DNA of 7,291 nucleotides. It comes from Rhodocyclaceae bacterium. Its GTDB lineage: Bacteria > Pseudomonadota > Gammaproteobacteria > Burkholderiales > Rhodocyclaceae. The first letter of the stretch is position 1, and each line of letters starts with the position of its first letter. The DNA lies in NCBI GenBank assembly GCA_020849155.1, contig JADLGU010000358.1, positions 1-7,291 of the forward strand, read 5' to 3'. The notes under the pieces were generated by a model. That model ran no database searches. It was not told the DNA's origin and was given only the letters and a program-made list of their open reading frames with translations. A program made the position numbers and the translations under genes. Positions 1 through 5,892 of the stretch are shown here, piece after piece.

Positions 1-358
1 CGGCGAGCGCCACCAGGCCGTTTTCCAGCGGATGCGGATGGCGCAGGCGCTCGATGCCCTCATAGACGGAAAAAACGCCGCCCATGAAGAACAGCAGCAG
101 CGCGACGATCATCGACCAGAAGTAGGTGACGCGGTGGTGCCCCAGCGGGTGGTCCTCGCTCTCCGGCCGCTTCGCCTCCTTCATGCCGAGCAGCAGCAGG
201 AGCTGGTTCACGCAGTCGGCCGTCGAATGGATGGCCTCGGCCAGCATCGAGCCGGAGTGGGTCCACCAGGCGGCGCCGAACTTGGAGACGGCGATGCCGA
301 AGTTGGCGCCGAGGGCGTAGAGGATGGCGCGGACCGAACCTTCCTTACCGTGCGACAT
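1..358 (-). CDS. Cation diffusion facilitator (CDF) metal transporter, N-terminal part (cut by window edge)
   Basis: Integral inner-membrane transporter expected to export divalent metal ions (Zn2+ or similar) by proton exchange. Only the first 119 residues are present; the gene runs off the left edge. The start is an ATG with an AGGGA ribosome site upstream. Hydrophobic segments lie at about residues 10-30, 38-58 and 78-100. The second carries the CDF metal site as H44-x3-D48 (AEAIHSTADCVNQ), followed by the loop motif DHPLGHHR at 69-76. The HSxAD...NQ pattern resembles the SLC30A9 (ZnT9)-like branch more than FieF/YiiP, which has D-x3-D at this place. The start lies 14 bases inside the end of the uracil-DNA glycosylase gene, so translation is probably coupled. 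Family call is firm; substrate is inferred. Confidence 0.9.
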   Translation of the reverse strand, partial: MSHGKEGSVRAILYALGANFGIAVSKFGAAWWTHSGSMLAEAIHSTADCVNQLLLLLGMKEAKRPESEDHPLGHHRVTYFWSMIVALLLFFMGGVFSVYEGIERLRHPHPLENGLVALA

Positions 359-1091
359 CGTTGAGTCCCTGCATGGTGCGGCGGGCGAAGCAAAGGTCTT
401 CCCAGGCCTTCGCCTTTTCGGTGAGGCTGCGCAGCAGATAGGCCGGGTGGTAGGTGACGACGAGCGGGATGCCGCGGTAGTCGAACAGCCGGCCGCGCGA
501 GGCGCCCACCTTCACTTCCGTGCCGAGCAGCGTCTCCGCCGCCGGCTTGCCCAGCGCGACGATGAGCTTGGGCCGGATCAACTCGATCTGCCGCTGCAGG
601 TAGGGGAAGCAGGCCGCGGTCTCCTCCGCCTCCGGCGTGCGGTTGCCGGGCGGGCGGCACTTCACCGCGTTGCCGATATAGACCTTGTTGCCGCGCTTGA
701 GATCGATCGCCGCCAGCATGGCGTCGAGCAGCTGGCCGGCCTGGCCGACGAAGGGCTCGCCGCGCTCGTCCTCGTCGGCGCCGGGCCCCTCGCCGACGAA
801 CAGCCAGTCGGCCTCGAGCTCGCCGACGCCGAGCACCGCCTGCTTGCGTTTCTCGCACAGCCGGCAGTCGCGGCATTCGGCCACGGACGTCTTCAGTTCA
901 TCCCAGCCCATGGCGGCGATGCGCCGCGTCCGTTCCAGCCGAACTTCGCCGGCAGCGCCGGCCTCGACGCTCCCCTCTCCCGCAAGCGGGAGAGGGGCGG
1001 GGGGAGAGGGCGAATCGCCTGTGGGACTGTCCCGCAGCCGCCACAGCGGCGCCAGGCCCATCTCGCGCAGGATGCTCTCGCGCCGCGTCAC
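345..1091 (-). CDS. Type 4 uracil-DNA glycosylase with 4Fe-4S cluster
   Basis: Removes uracil (from cytosine deamination or dUTP misincorporation) from DNA, starting base excision repair in the cytoplasm. The 248-aa product has the family hallmarks: a glycine-rich active-site motif GEGPGADEDERGEPF at 100-114 followed by VGQAG, and the second motif HPAYLLR at 215-221. Four cysteines fit the family cluster pattern: C76-x2-C79, C145 and C161 (15 residues between the last two); C73 and C234 are extra. The N-terminus (about 1-22, ESILREMGLAPLWRLR) is a short helical extension, joined to the enzyme domain by a linker that contains a translated REP-like palindrome (about residues 27-41). The start is GTG in a GTGA overlap with the rimI stop, with no strong ribosome site, so it depends on coupling. 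Older annotations may call it a phage SPO1 DNA polymerase-related protein. Confidence 0.93.
   Translation of the reverse strand: MTRRESILREMGLAPLWRLRDSPTGDSPSPPAPLPLAGEGSVEAGAAGEVRLERTRRIAAMGWDELKTSVAECRDCRLCEKRKQAVLGVGELEADWLFVGEGPGADEDERGEPFVGQAGQLLDAMLAAIDLKRGNKVYIGNAVKCRPPGNRTPEAEETAACFPYLQRQIELIRPKLIVALGKPAAETLLGTEVKVGASRGRLFDYRGIPLVVTYHPAYLLRSLTEKAKAWEDLCFARRTMQGLNDVAR
972..1010. repeat. REP-like palindrome inside the uracil-DNA glycosylase reading frame
   Basis: A perfect 12-base inverted repeat, CCCCTCTCCCGC (972-983) and its complement (986-997), separated by AA, is followed by a G-rich tail (CGGGGGGAGAGGG, 998-1010). On the coding strand it is read in frame as SPSPPAPLPLAGEG, a peptide I recognise as the usual product when this widespread proteobacterial palindrome is translated. 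It sits in the linker between the N-terminal helix and the catalytic domain, so it probably does not disturb folding. A diverged copy with the same layout lies at 1632-1662. Confidence 0.75.
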
Positions 1092-1549
1092 AGGTCCGTC
1101 GCCATCACCACGGCGTCCTCGCGCCCGGCGCCGGCCGGATAGTAGCCGCGCCGGCGGCCGATGGTCTCGAAGCCCAACCGGCGGTACAAGGCCTGGCCGG
1201 AAACATTCGAGGGGCGAACTTCGAGGAACATCCGTTTCGCGCCATGGCCGCGCGCCATGGCGAACAGGTGCCGCATGATCAGGCTGCCGTAGCCGGCGCG
1301 CTGCCGCTCCGGGGCGACGGTGAGATTGAGCAGATGCGCCTCGTCCAGCACCAGCATCATGACGGCGTAGCCGAGCAGCTCGCCGTCGATGCGGCAGGTC
1401 CAGGCGCTGTAGCCGGCGGCCAGCGAATCAGAGAAGTTGGCGCGGCTCCAGGGGAAGGGGTAGGCCCGACTCTCGATCGCCAGCACGGCGTCGATTTCTT
1501 CCGCCTGCAGCGGCGCCAGTTCGGGAAGGCTTTTCAGCACCGCGCTCAT
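1088..1549 (-). CDS. rimI: Ribosomal-protein-alanine N-acetyltransferase RimI (GNAT family)
   Basis: GNAT-fold acetyltransferase; in enterobacteria RimI uses acetyl-CoA to acetylate the N-terminal alanine of ribosomal protein S18. The 153-aa length is normal. Visible features: an N-terminal motif AYPFPWSRANFSDSL (29-43) typical of RimI; the beta-4 strand and acetyl-CoA pyrophosphate loop R82-Q-R-A-G-Y-G88; and FLEVRPSN...ALYRRLGF (108-127), where E110 and Y122 match the expected catalytic glutamate and tyrosine. The start is ATG with a GGAGG ribosome site ten bases upstream (1560-1564), but that site is the 3' arm of a hairpin. Its stop overlaps the glycosylase start (GTGA). It follows tsaB, a common arrangement of tRNA t6A and RimI genes. 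Some bacterial RimI proteins have broader substrates, so S18 is inferred. Confidence 0.93.
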   Translation of the reverse strand: MSAVLKSLPELAPLQAEEIDAVLAIESRAYPFPWSRANFSDSLAAGYSAWTCRIDGELLGYAVMMLVLDEAHLLNLTVAPERQRAGYGSLIMRHLFAMARGHGAKRMFLEVRPSNVSGQALYRRLGFETIGRRRGYYPAGAGREDAVVMATDL

Positions 1550-1555
1550 TTGAAT

Positions 1556-1588
1556 GTCGCCTCCGCTGGGCCGCCCCGAGGAGGCGAC
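1556..1588 (-). promoter_or_regulatory. Hairpin that sequesters the rimI ribosome binding site
   Basis: In the minus-strand mRNA, GTCGCCTCC (1588-1580) pairs perfectly with GGAGGCGAC (1564-1556) across a 15-base GC-rich loop that can itself form GGG:CCC pairs. The 3' arm contains GGAGG, the only good ribosome site for rimI, whose ATG is at 1549. The tsaB stop is 77 bases upstream, so terminating tsaB ribosomes would not open the stem. This suggests reduced or conditional translation of rimI. The pairing is seen directly; the regulatory effect is inferred. Confidence 0.55.
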
Positions 1589-1604
1589 CAGTCAGCCACA
1601 TGGA

Positions 1605-1619
1605 GCGGGCAAGGCCCGC
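1605..1619. repeat. Small REP-like inverted repeat (tsaB-rimI gap)
   Basis: GCGGGC (1605-1610) and GCCCGC (1614-1619) form a 6-bp stem with loop AAG. No T-run follows on the minus strand, so it is not a convincing intrinsic terminator. The motif resembles the stems of REP elements common in Pseudomonas and other proteobacteria; that resemblance is from memory. Confidence 0.4.
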
Positions 1620-1631
1620 GAACAATCGTCA

Positions 1632-1662
1632 CCCCCTTTCTCGGGAAGGGGGATGGGGGGAT
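1632..1662. repeat. Diverged copy of the REP-like palindrome in the tsaB-rimI gap
   Basis: CCCCCTTTC (1632-1640) and GGAAGGGGG form a 9-base inverted repeat with one mismatch around TCG, followed by ATGGGGGGATGG. The layout matches the element at 972-1010 in the same orientation: a C-rich arm, a short centre, a G-rich arm, then a run of six Gs with an A-G tail. It ends just after the tsaB stop codon in the minus-strand transcript and may act as a 3' stability hairpin. Confidence 0.5.
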
Positions 1663-1664
1663 GG

Positions 1665-2357
1665 TCATTTCTGGCCTCCCGCCGCTAGCCTTTCCTGCGT
1701 GGTCAGGGCGATCTTGTCGCGCACATACAGCGGCGCGGCCAGGGCCGGGTCGTGCGCCTCGCCGCGCGAAAAGCGCGGCGCCGCCAGGCGGGCAATCGCG
1801 CCGGCGCGCGGCCGGGCGGCGGCATCGATCGCGGCGAGGCCCGGCCCGAGGCGCGCCTGCAAGGCCGCGCCGTAGGCGCCGAAGCCGCTGCCCGCCCCGC
1901 GCCAGTCCTGTCCCGGCGGCAAGGGTGCGTGGGACGGCGGCACCACCACCGGCGCCAGCACGGTCTCGACCCGCTCGCCGGCGACGCGATAGGCGGCGCA
2001 GTAGACCTCGTTCATGCGGGCATCGGCGCAGGCGTAGATGAGTCCATCGCCGGCGCCCAGCGCCAGCGCCTCCAGGCTGCCGATGCCGAGCACGGGCAGG
2101 CCGGCGCCGACCGCCAAGCCCTGCGCCACGCTTGCCGCCAGACGCAGTCCGGTGAAGGCGCCCGGGCCGGCGCCGAAGGCGATGCCGTCGAGCGCCTGGA
2201 GCGCCAGGCTCTCGCCTTCGAGCAGCGCGCGAACGATCGGCAGGGCGTTCTCGGAATGGGAGGCGCCGCACGGCGCGGAGCGTTCGACGATGCGGCCATC
2301 GAGGCTCAGCGCGGCGGAGAACAGGTCGGAGGAGGATTCGATGGCCAGGAGCTTCAC
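1665..2357 (-). CDS. tsaB: tRNA threonylcarbamoyladenosine (t6A37) biosynthesis protein TsaB
   Basis: Non-catalytic scaffold partner of TsaD in the TsaBDE complex, which transfers threonylcarbamoyl from the TsaC product to A37 of ANN-decoding tRNAs in the cytoplasm. The product has the ASKHA-fold N-terminus (KLLAIESSSDLFSAALS), the conserved segment H34-SENALP (34-40), and the family signature FGAGPGAFTGLRLAASVAQG (61-80). Its 230-aa length is usual. I chose the GTG at 2357 because family members begin M-K/R-L-L-A-I-E; an in-frame GTG at 2381 would add eight residues (MPSGRIPA) but overlaps the putative -10 box TAGAAT. No Shine-Dalgarno sequence precedes the chosen start, so it may be leaderless. 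It heads the tsaB-rimI-udg-CDF series; rimI follows after 115 bases. Confidence 0.92.
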   Translation of the reverse strand: MKLLAIESSSDLFSAALSLDGRIVERSAPCGASHSENALPIVRALLEGESLALQALDGIAFGAGPGAFTGLRLAASVAQGLAVGAGLPVLGIGSLEALALGAGDGLIYACADARMNEVYCAAYRVAGERVETVLAPVVVPPSHAPLPPGQDWRGAGSGFGAYGAALQARLGPGLAAIDAAARPRAGAIARLAAPRFSRGEAHDPALAAPLYVRDKIALTTQERLAAGGQK

Positions 2358-2364
2358 GGCCGGG

Positions 2365-2370
2365 ATTCTA
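2365..2370 (-). promoter_or_regulatory. Candidate -10 box (TAGAAT) for tsaB
   Basis: TAGAAT on the minus strand ends seven bases before the tsaB GTG at 2357, so transcription would begin at or next to the start codon. There is no convincing -35 hexamer at the normal spacing. The same GGTAGAATC context precedes the KTSC gene, and a GGTAGGATT variant precedes ompR. An inverted repeat (CGGCCGGG 2357-2364 / CCCGGCCG 2385-2392) brackets the box. Confidence 0.4.
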
Positions 2371-2415
2371 CCCGATGGCACAGCCCCGGCCGCCGTGCCA
2401 CGGAGACCGACTTTG

Positions 2416-2628
2416 CTACTTCACCCGCCTGGCGGCGTACTCGTCTTCTATGTTGTCTCGAAAATAGCTCCACATCGAGCCGGAGGTGCTCAGGCGCCGC
2501 CAGGTTTCATTCGGCACGCCGGCGTAATCGACGAGCCGGCGGTCGTCGAACTCGACGCGCAGGACGCGCGAGGCGGCGTCGTAGCCGATGGCGCGCAGCT
2601 TGCCGGCGTTGACCTGCTTCATTTCCAT
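2416..2628 (-). CDS. KTSC-domain small protein
   Basis: A 70-aa single-domain protein without signal peptide, so probably cytoplasmic. It matches the KTSC family (named for the C-terminus of some lysyl-tRNA synthetases) along its whole length: V6-NAGKLRAIGYD (6-17), LRVEFDD (23-29), the centre DYAGVPNETW (34-43), and SYFRDNIEDEY (54-64). The family's central Y-x-Y is V-D-Y here. The domain has no known activity; RNA binding has been suggested. The ATG at 2628 lies six bases after a TAGAAT box and has no clear ribosome site; a second in-frame ATG at 2622 is possible. It starts nine bases after the stop of the 91-aa secreted protein and could be the last gene of that operon or have its own promoter. 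Family call is firm, function unknown. Confidence 0.85.
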   Translation of the reverse strand: MEMKQVNAGKLRAIGYDAASRVLRVEFDDRRLVDYAGVPNETWRRLSTSGSMWSYFRDNIEDEYAARRVK

Positions 2629-2634
2629 GGACCG

Positions 2635-2640
2635 ATTCTA
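2635..2640 (-). promoter_or_regulatory. Candidate -10 box (TAGAAT) for the KTSC gene
   Basis: TAGAAT on the minus strand, with the TAG stop of the upstream gene as its first three bases, ends six bases before the KTSC ATG. The context GGTAGAATC is the same as upstream of tsaB. No good -35 hexamer is visible, so this is a weak call. Confidence 0.35.
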
Positions 2641-2913
2641 CCTGGGCAAGAGCAGGTCGGCGCGGGCCTGCTCGCGCAGCGCCTTGGTCTTGCGGCGCTC
2701 CTGCTCGTGGCAGGCGCCGAGGGCCTGCATGTCGGCCGCCGCGCCGATGCAGGCGTGCAGTTCCTCGAGCACCTTGATGCGGGCTTCGACATGGCGGAGC
2801 AGCCGCTCCTTCATCTTCTGCCTGGATTTCGCGTCGTCCGCGGGATTCGGCGGGTCGGCCGCCGTCGCCGGAAGGGCCAGCGCGGCCAGCAGCAGTACGA
2901 TGAAACAACGCAT
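2638..2913 (-). CDS. Small secreted protein with a cysteine pair, unknown function
   Basis: A 91-aa protein I do not recognise. It starts with a clear Sec signal peptide (MRCFIVLLLAALALPATAA, cleavage near residue 18-19), so the mature part of about 72 residues should be periplasmic. The mature region is mostly charged and helical (SRQKMKERLLRHVEARIKV, then ERRKTKALREQARADLL) and has two cysteines, C55 and C68, in HAC-x12-CHEQ, which could form a disulfide that pins a helical hairpin. The ATG at 2913 is fixed by an AGGAGG site at seven bases; an upstream extension to 3018 would lack the signal peptide at its start and run into the DUF1501 gene. It follows the DUF1501 stop by 16 bases and is probably co-transcribed. 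Reality of the gene is well supported; function is not. Confidence 0.8.
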   Translation of the reverse strand: MRCFIVLLLAALALPATAADPPNPADDAKSRQKMKERLLRHVEARIKVLEELHACIGAAADMQALGACHEQERRKTKALREQARADLLLPR

Positions 2914-2920
2914 GGGATGT

Positions 2921-2926
2921 CCTCCT
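2921..2926 (-). promoter_or_regulatory. Ribosome binding site fixing the start of the 91-aa secreted protein
   Basis: AGGAGG on the minus strand, seven bases before the ATG at 2913. It is a full consensus Shine-Dalgarno sequence and decides between this start and the longer frame beginning at 3018. Confidence 0.8.
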
Positions 2927-2929
2927 GGT

Positions 2930-4081
2930 TCAAGCCTTGAGTATCGGCAGCGTCTCGAAGCGTCCATTGAGCACCGGTGCCGGGTCGATGCCCCACCAGC
3001 GCGCCAGGGCCGTGGCATACAGGCTGCGGAAGTCTACGGCAAACGGCAGGTTGCCGTTGCCGTCGAGCCGGTCGAGCGCCGGCGGCGCGCCGTAGAGGCC
3101 GCCCCGCACCCGCCCGCCGAGGGCGAAATGCACGTTCGCCGTGCCGTGATCGGTGCCGTTCGACTGGTTCTCCTGCGGCCGGCGGCCGAATTCGGCATAG
3201 GTCAGGATCAGCGTCCGCTCCCAGCGATCGAGTTCCTGCAGGGCTGACTTGAGCGCCGCCAGGCCCTCGGCCAGCTGGCCGAGCAGGCTGGCATGCGTGC
3301 CGGGCTGGTTCTGGTGGGTGTCGAAGCCGCCCAGGCTCAGGCGCAGCACCGCCGTCTCGGCGCCGCCGGCGAGCACCTGGCAGGCGGTCCGGACGGCGTT
3401 GCCGAATTCGCCGCGCGGAAATTCCGTGCGCAGGCTGGCCTGGGCGTTGGCCAGGCGCGCACCGGCCAGGGCGATGTCGCTTTCCACCTTGCGGATGTGG
3501 GACAGCGCGGCGTTGCCGGCGCGCATCGCCGGCTGGACCAGACGGGCCTGGCGCAGGAACTCCGCCGGATTGTTGAGGGCGATGGCGCGGGCGCCGCCGG
3601 CCAGCGGACCGAGCTCGCCGCTGCCCACCAGCACGCCTTCGGCGGCGAAGGCCGCCGGCGGCGGATGGGCGGCGAAGGCGCGCGCCAGCCAGCCGGCCTG
3701 CAGGTATTCGGCGCTCTTCGAGGCGGTGTCCCAGATCTCGATCGAGCGGAAGTGCGACAGGTTGGGACTCGGATAGCCCAGGCCCTGGATCGCCGCCAGT
3801 TCGCCGGCCTGCCAGAGCGGCAGCAGCGGCCGCAAGGCCGGATGCAGGCCGTTGCGTTCGTCGAGCTGGATCGCTTCTTCGCGCCGCAGCGCCAGGCGCG
3901 GCCGCAGGCGATGGTAGGCCGGGTCGGCGAAGGGCACCAAGGTGTTCAGCCCGTCGTTGCCGCCCTTCAGCTCGACCAGGATCAGCAGCCGTTCGTAGGC
4001 GGCGCCGGCCCAGGCGCGGGCCGGCAGAAAAGCCGGTCCCGCCGATACGGCGATCCAGCGCAGGAAGTCGCGTCTGTCCAT
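2930..4081 (-). CDS. DUF1501 family exported protein (twin-arginine leader)
   Basis: A 383-aa protein of the DUF1501 family, which has an alkaline-phosphatase/sulfatase-like fold and no established reaction. The N-terminus MDRRDFLRW followed by a hydrophobic stretch and ARAWAG (21-26) is a twin-arginine (Tat) leader, so the protein is probably exported folded, perhaps with metal bound. Family motifs: LVELKGGNDGLNTLVP (35-50), NGLHPAL (77-83), YPSPNLSHFRSIEIWDTA (103-120), GGFDTHQNQ (251-259) and EFGRRPQEN...GTDHGTA (297-315). D254/H256 and D311/H312 are plausible metal ligands by analogy with the phosphatase fold. It starts nine bases after the DUF1800 stop, with a weak GGGGCGG ribosome site. 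DUF1800-DUF1501 pairs are widespread, which implies a joint role. The pair is sometimes labelled only as hypothetical or twin-arginine pathway signal protein. Confidence 0.9.
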   Translation of the reverse strand: MDRRDFLRWIAVSAGPAFLPARAWAGAAYERLLILVELKGGNDGLNTLVPFADPAYHRLRPRLALRREEAIQLDERNGLHPALRPLLPLWQAGELAAIQGLGYPSPNLSHFRSIEIWDTASKSAEYLQAGWLARAFAAHPPPAAFAAEGVLVGSGELGPLAGGARAIALNNPAEFLRQARLVQPAMRAGNAALSHIRKVESDIALAGARLANAQASLRTEFPRGEFGNAVRTACQVLAGGAETAVLRLSLGGFDTHQNQPGTHASLLGQLAEGLAALKSALQELDRWERTLILTYAEFGRRPQENQSNGTDHGTANVHFALGGRVRGGLYGAPPALDRLDGNGNLPFAVDFRSLYATALARWWGIDPAPVLNGRFETLPILKA

Positions 4082-4090
4082 GTCCCGCCC

Positions 4091-5560
4091 CTATTTCAGC
4101 TGGTACATCGGGTCCAGGACCAGCAGCCGGATCCGCTCGATGCCCTCGCCCGCCGCCGGCGCCGCCGCGGCCGGTTCGCCCGGCAGCAGGATCTCCTGCG
4201 GCGCCAGCCGCAGGCGTTCGACCAGCGCCAGCCAGCCGGCGCTGTCGAAACGCACCGCCTCCATGGCCCGCCGCAGGCGCTCGCGCCCCTCCTCGCCCAG
4301 GCGGCCGCCGCCGCGCAACGCCACGCGCTCCGCCCGCGCCGGCGCGCCGCCCAAGTCTCGGCCGCGTTCGCGCAATTCCTGGCCGCGGAACAGCCGTTCG
4401 AGGAACTGCTTGCGCGCCAGCAGGGTGCTGCTGTTGATCCAGGCCTCGCCGCCCGGCCAGCCCTTGACGTTGGGCGGCCCGAACAGGTCCTGGCCGAGCT
4501 GGCGCAGGACGAAGACGAAGGGCAGCAGCTCGCCGGTCTCGAACGCCAGGCTGCGCAGGGTGCCCGCCACCAGGTCGACCGGCGACTTGATCAGCGCCGC
4601 CCGGTTCTCCGCCGCCCAGAAGGCCTCGCAGAGGAACAGCGCGCGCAGCGCAGCGCGGATCTCGTAGCCGCTGTCGCGGAAGCGGGCGGCGATGCGCCGC
4701 ACTTCCTGCGGCTCGGGATCGGCGGAGACGAATTCCCGCCACAGCTTGGCGACGATGAACTCCGCCGTGGCGGGCTGCTCGAGCAGGATGTCGAGCACGT
4801 CATCGCCGTCGAAACGCCCCGTGCGGCCAAGCACGGTCTTCTCGCCGCGATCGTGGATGAAGGGCCGCCACTTGAACTCGCCCGTCTCCGGCTCGATGCT
4901 CCAGCCGGTGAAGGCACGCGCCGCCTCCTTCACGTCGCGCTCGCCGTAATGGCCCTCGCCCAGGGTGAACAGCTCCATCACCTCGCGGGCGAAATTCTCG
5001 TTCGGCTGCTCCTTGCGGTTGGTGGCCGAGTCGAGGTACACGATCATCGCCGGATCCTTGGCGGCGGCGTGCAGCAGCGCACCGAAGTTGCCTAGCGCGT
5101 GGCGCCGCAACAGCCGGTTCTGCCGCGCCATGAGGCGGGCCGACTTGACCTTCTGTTGGCTGGAGACGAAATGGTTGTGCCAGAAGAGCGTCATGCGTTC
5201 GCTGAGCGGCGAAGACGTGCGCAGCATCTCCTCGAGCCACCAGCCGCGCAGCGCGACGCCGATCTCGAACTGGGTGCGCAGCAGTGCCTGCTTCTCCTCG
5301 TCGGACAGGCCGCGGAGGCGGGAAGGACGAATGTAATCCTCGACGCCCGCCGGCAAGGGGGTGCGAGCTTCGGTCACCGCGCCGGCGAGAAGACGCTCGA
5401 CGGCCTCGGCGCGCGCCAGGCGGGCGAAGTCGGCGATTTCCTGCGCTGTCGCGCCAAAACCGGCGCGGTTCAGCAGGTGGCGGGCATCGGCCGCGCCAAG
5501 CGCGGCGGCCTGGGCCAGCGGCGCGAACAGGATGAGCAGAAACGCAAGCAGACGGCGCAT
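4091..5560 (-). CDS. DUF1800 family exported protein
   Basis: A 489-aa protein of the DUF1800 family, function unknown. A Sec signal peptide covers residues 1 to about 19 (MRRLLAFLLILFAPLAQAAA). Family motifs follow in order: ARHLLNRAGFGAT (26-38), GWWLEEML (107-114), SERMTLFWHNHFVSS (120-134), NENFAREVMELFTLGEGHY (187-205), ARAFTGW (214-220), and near the C-terminus GPPNVKGWPGG.AWINSST (361-379). The start at 5560 is supported by the signal peptide and a GGGAG site; a longer frame to 5731 reads a proline/alanine-rich shadow of the next gene. It is followed nine bases later by the DUF1501 gene, its usual partner. Here the partners use different export routes (Sec and Tat), which suggests that they meet in the periplasm. 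Confidence 0.92.
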   Translation of the reverse strand: MRRLLAFLLILFAPLAQAAALGAADARHLLNRAGFGATAQEIADFARLARAEAVERLLAGAVTEARTPLPAGVEDYIRPSRLRGLSDEEKQALLRTQFEIGVALRGWWLEEMLRTSSPLSERMTLFWHNHFVSSQQKVKSARLMARQNRLLRRHALGNFGALLHAAAKDPAMIVYLDSATNRKEQPNENFAREVMELFTLGEGHYGERDVKEAARAFTGWSIEPETGEFKWRPFIHDRGEKTVLGRTGRFDGDDVLDILLEQPATAEFIVAKLWREFVSADPEPQEVRRIAARFRDSGYEIRAALRALFLCEAFWAAENRAALIKSPVDLVAGTLRSLAFETGELLPFVFVLRQLGQDLFGPPNVKGWPGGEAWINSSTLLARKQFLERLFRGQELRERGRDLGGAPARAERVALRGGGRLGEEGRERLRRAMEAVRFDSAGWLALVERLRLAPQEILLPGEPAAAAPAAGEGIERIRLLVLDPMYQLK

Positions 5561-5592
5561 GGGCGTCTCCCTTTCTGCAAAGGTCGGAAAGT

Positions 5593-5862
5593 TCAGAAGC
5601 GGCGCTGGCGCGGGCGATAGACGTCGCGGCCGTGCTCGCGGATGTCGCGGCGCAGCTGCTGACGCTCTTCCGGCGTGAGCCGGCCCGGGCGGCCTTCCCG
5701 CTCCTGGCGCTCCTGCTGGCGGCGCTGCCATTCCTCGCGCCGCAGCTCGCGCTGCTGCTGATTGCGCTCGAAGCGGCGGGATCCGTCGCCGGGCTGGGCC
5801 TGCGCCGGAAAGCTGAAGGCCAGGGCAAGCAGGACACCCGCAAGGGCGGCAAAGCGTTTCAT
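5593..5862 (-). CDS. Small secreted Arg/Gln-rich protein with an LTPEE motif, unknown function
   Basis: An 89-aa protein that I do not recognise by name. A Sec signal peptide spans residues 1-22 (MKRFAALAGVLLALAFSFPA-QA). The mature part is very basic and hydrophilic (FERNQQQRELRREEWQRRQQ), likely a charged helix, and ends with GRLTPEERQQLRRDIREHGR (60-79) and DVYRP. That motif resembles both the LT-x-x-E units of the upstream 198-aa protein and the LTxxQ motif of the periplasmic Spy/CpxP proteins; kinship is not proven. I prefer the ATG at 5862, because the AGGA site lies nine bases upstream of it and directly abuts the alternative ATG at 5871 (which would add MGI). It sits 42 bases after the 198-aa gene and 32 before DUF1800. 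Confidence 0.75.
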   Translation of the reverse strand: MKRFAALAGVLLALAFSFPAQAQPGDGSRRFERNQQQRELRREEWQRRQQERQEREGRPGRLTPEERQQLRRDIREHGRDVYRPRQRRF

Positions 5863-5892
5863 GATTCCCATTCCTGCCTTTTCGGGTGTCCT

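Noticed and set aside
1605..1662. Rho-independent terminator after tsaB
   Set aside because: The stems are present, but neither is followed by a T-run in the minus-strand transcript.
1752..2612. 286-codon plus-strand open frame opposite tsaB and the KTSC gene
   Set aside because: No recognisable domain and covers two genes with clear family motifs on the other strand.
2811..4742. 643-codon minus-strand open frame in another register
   Set aside because: Runs out of frame through DUF1800, DUF1501 and the 91-aa gene; Arg/Gly/Ala-rich without motifs, a common artefact at this GC content.
3293..5095. 600-codon plus-strand open frame
   Set aside because: Antisense shadow of DUF1501 and DUF1800; low-complexity Gln/Arg/Ala text with no domain, and it spans the boundary between two real genes.
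5561..5731. N-terminal extension of DUF1800 to 5731
   Set aside because: The added residues are a Pro/Ala/Arg shadow of the 89-aa gene and would place the Sec signal peptide at residue 58.
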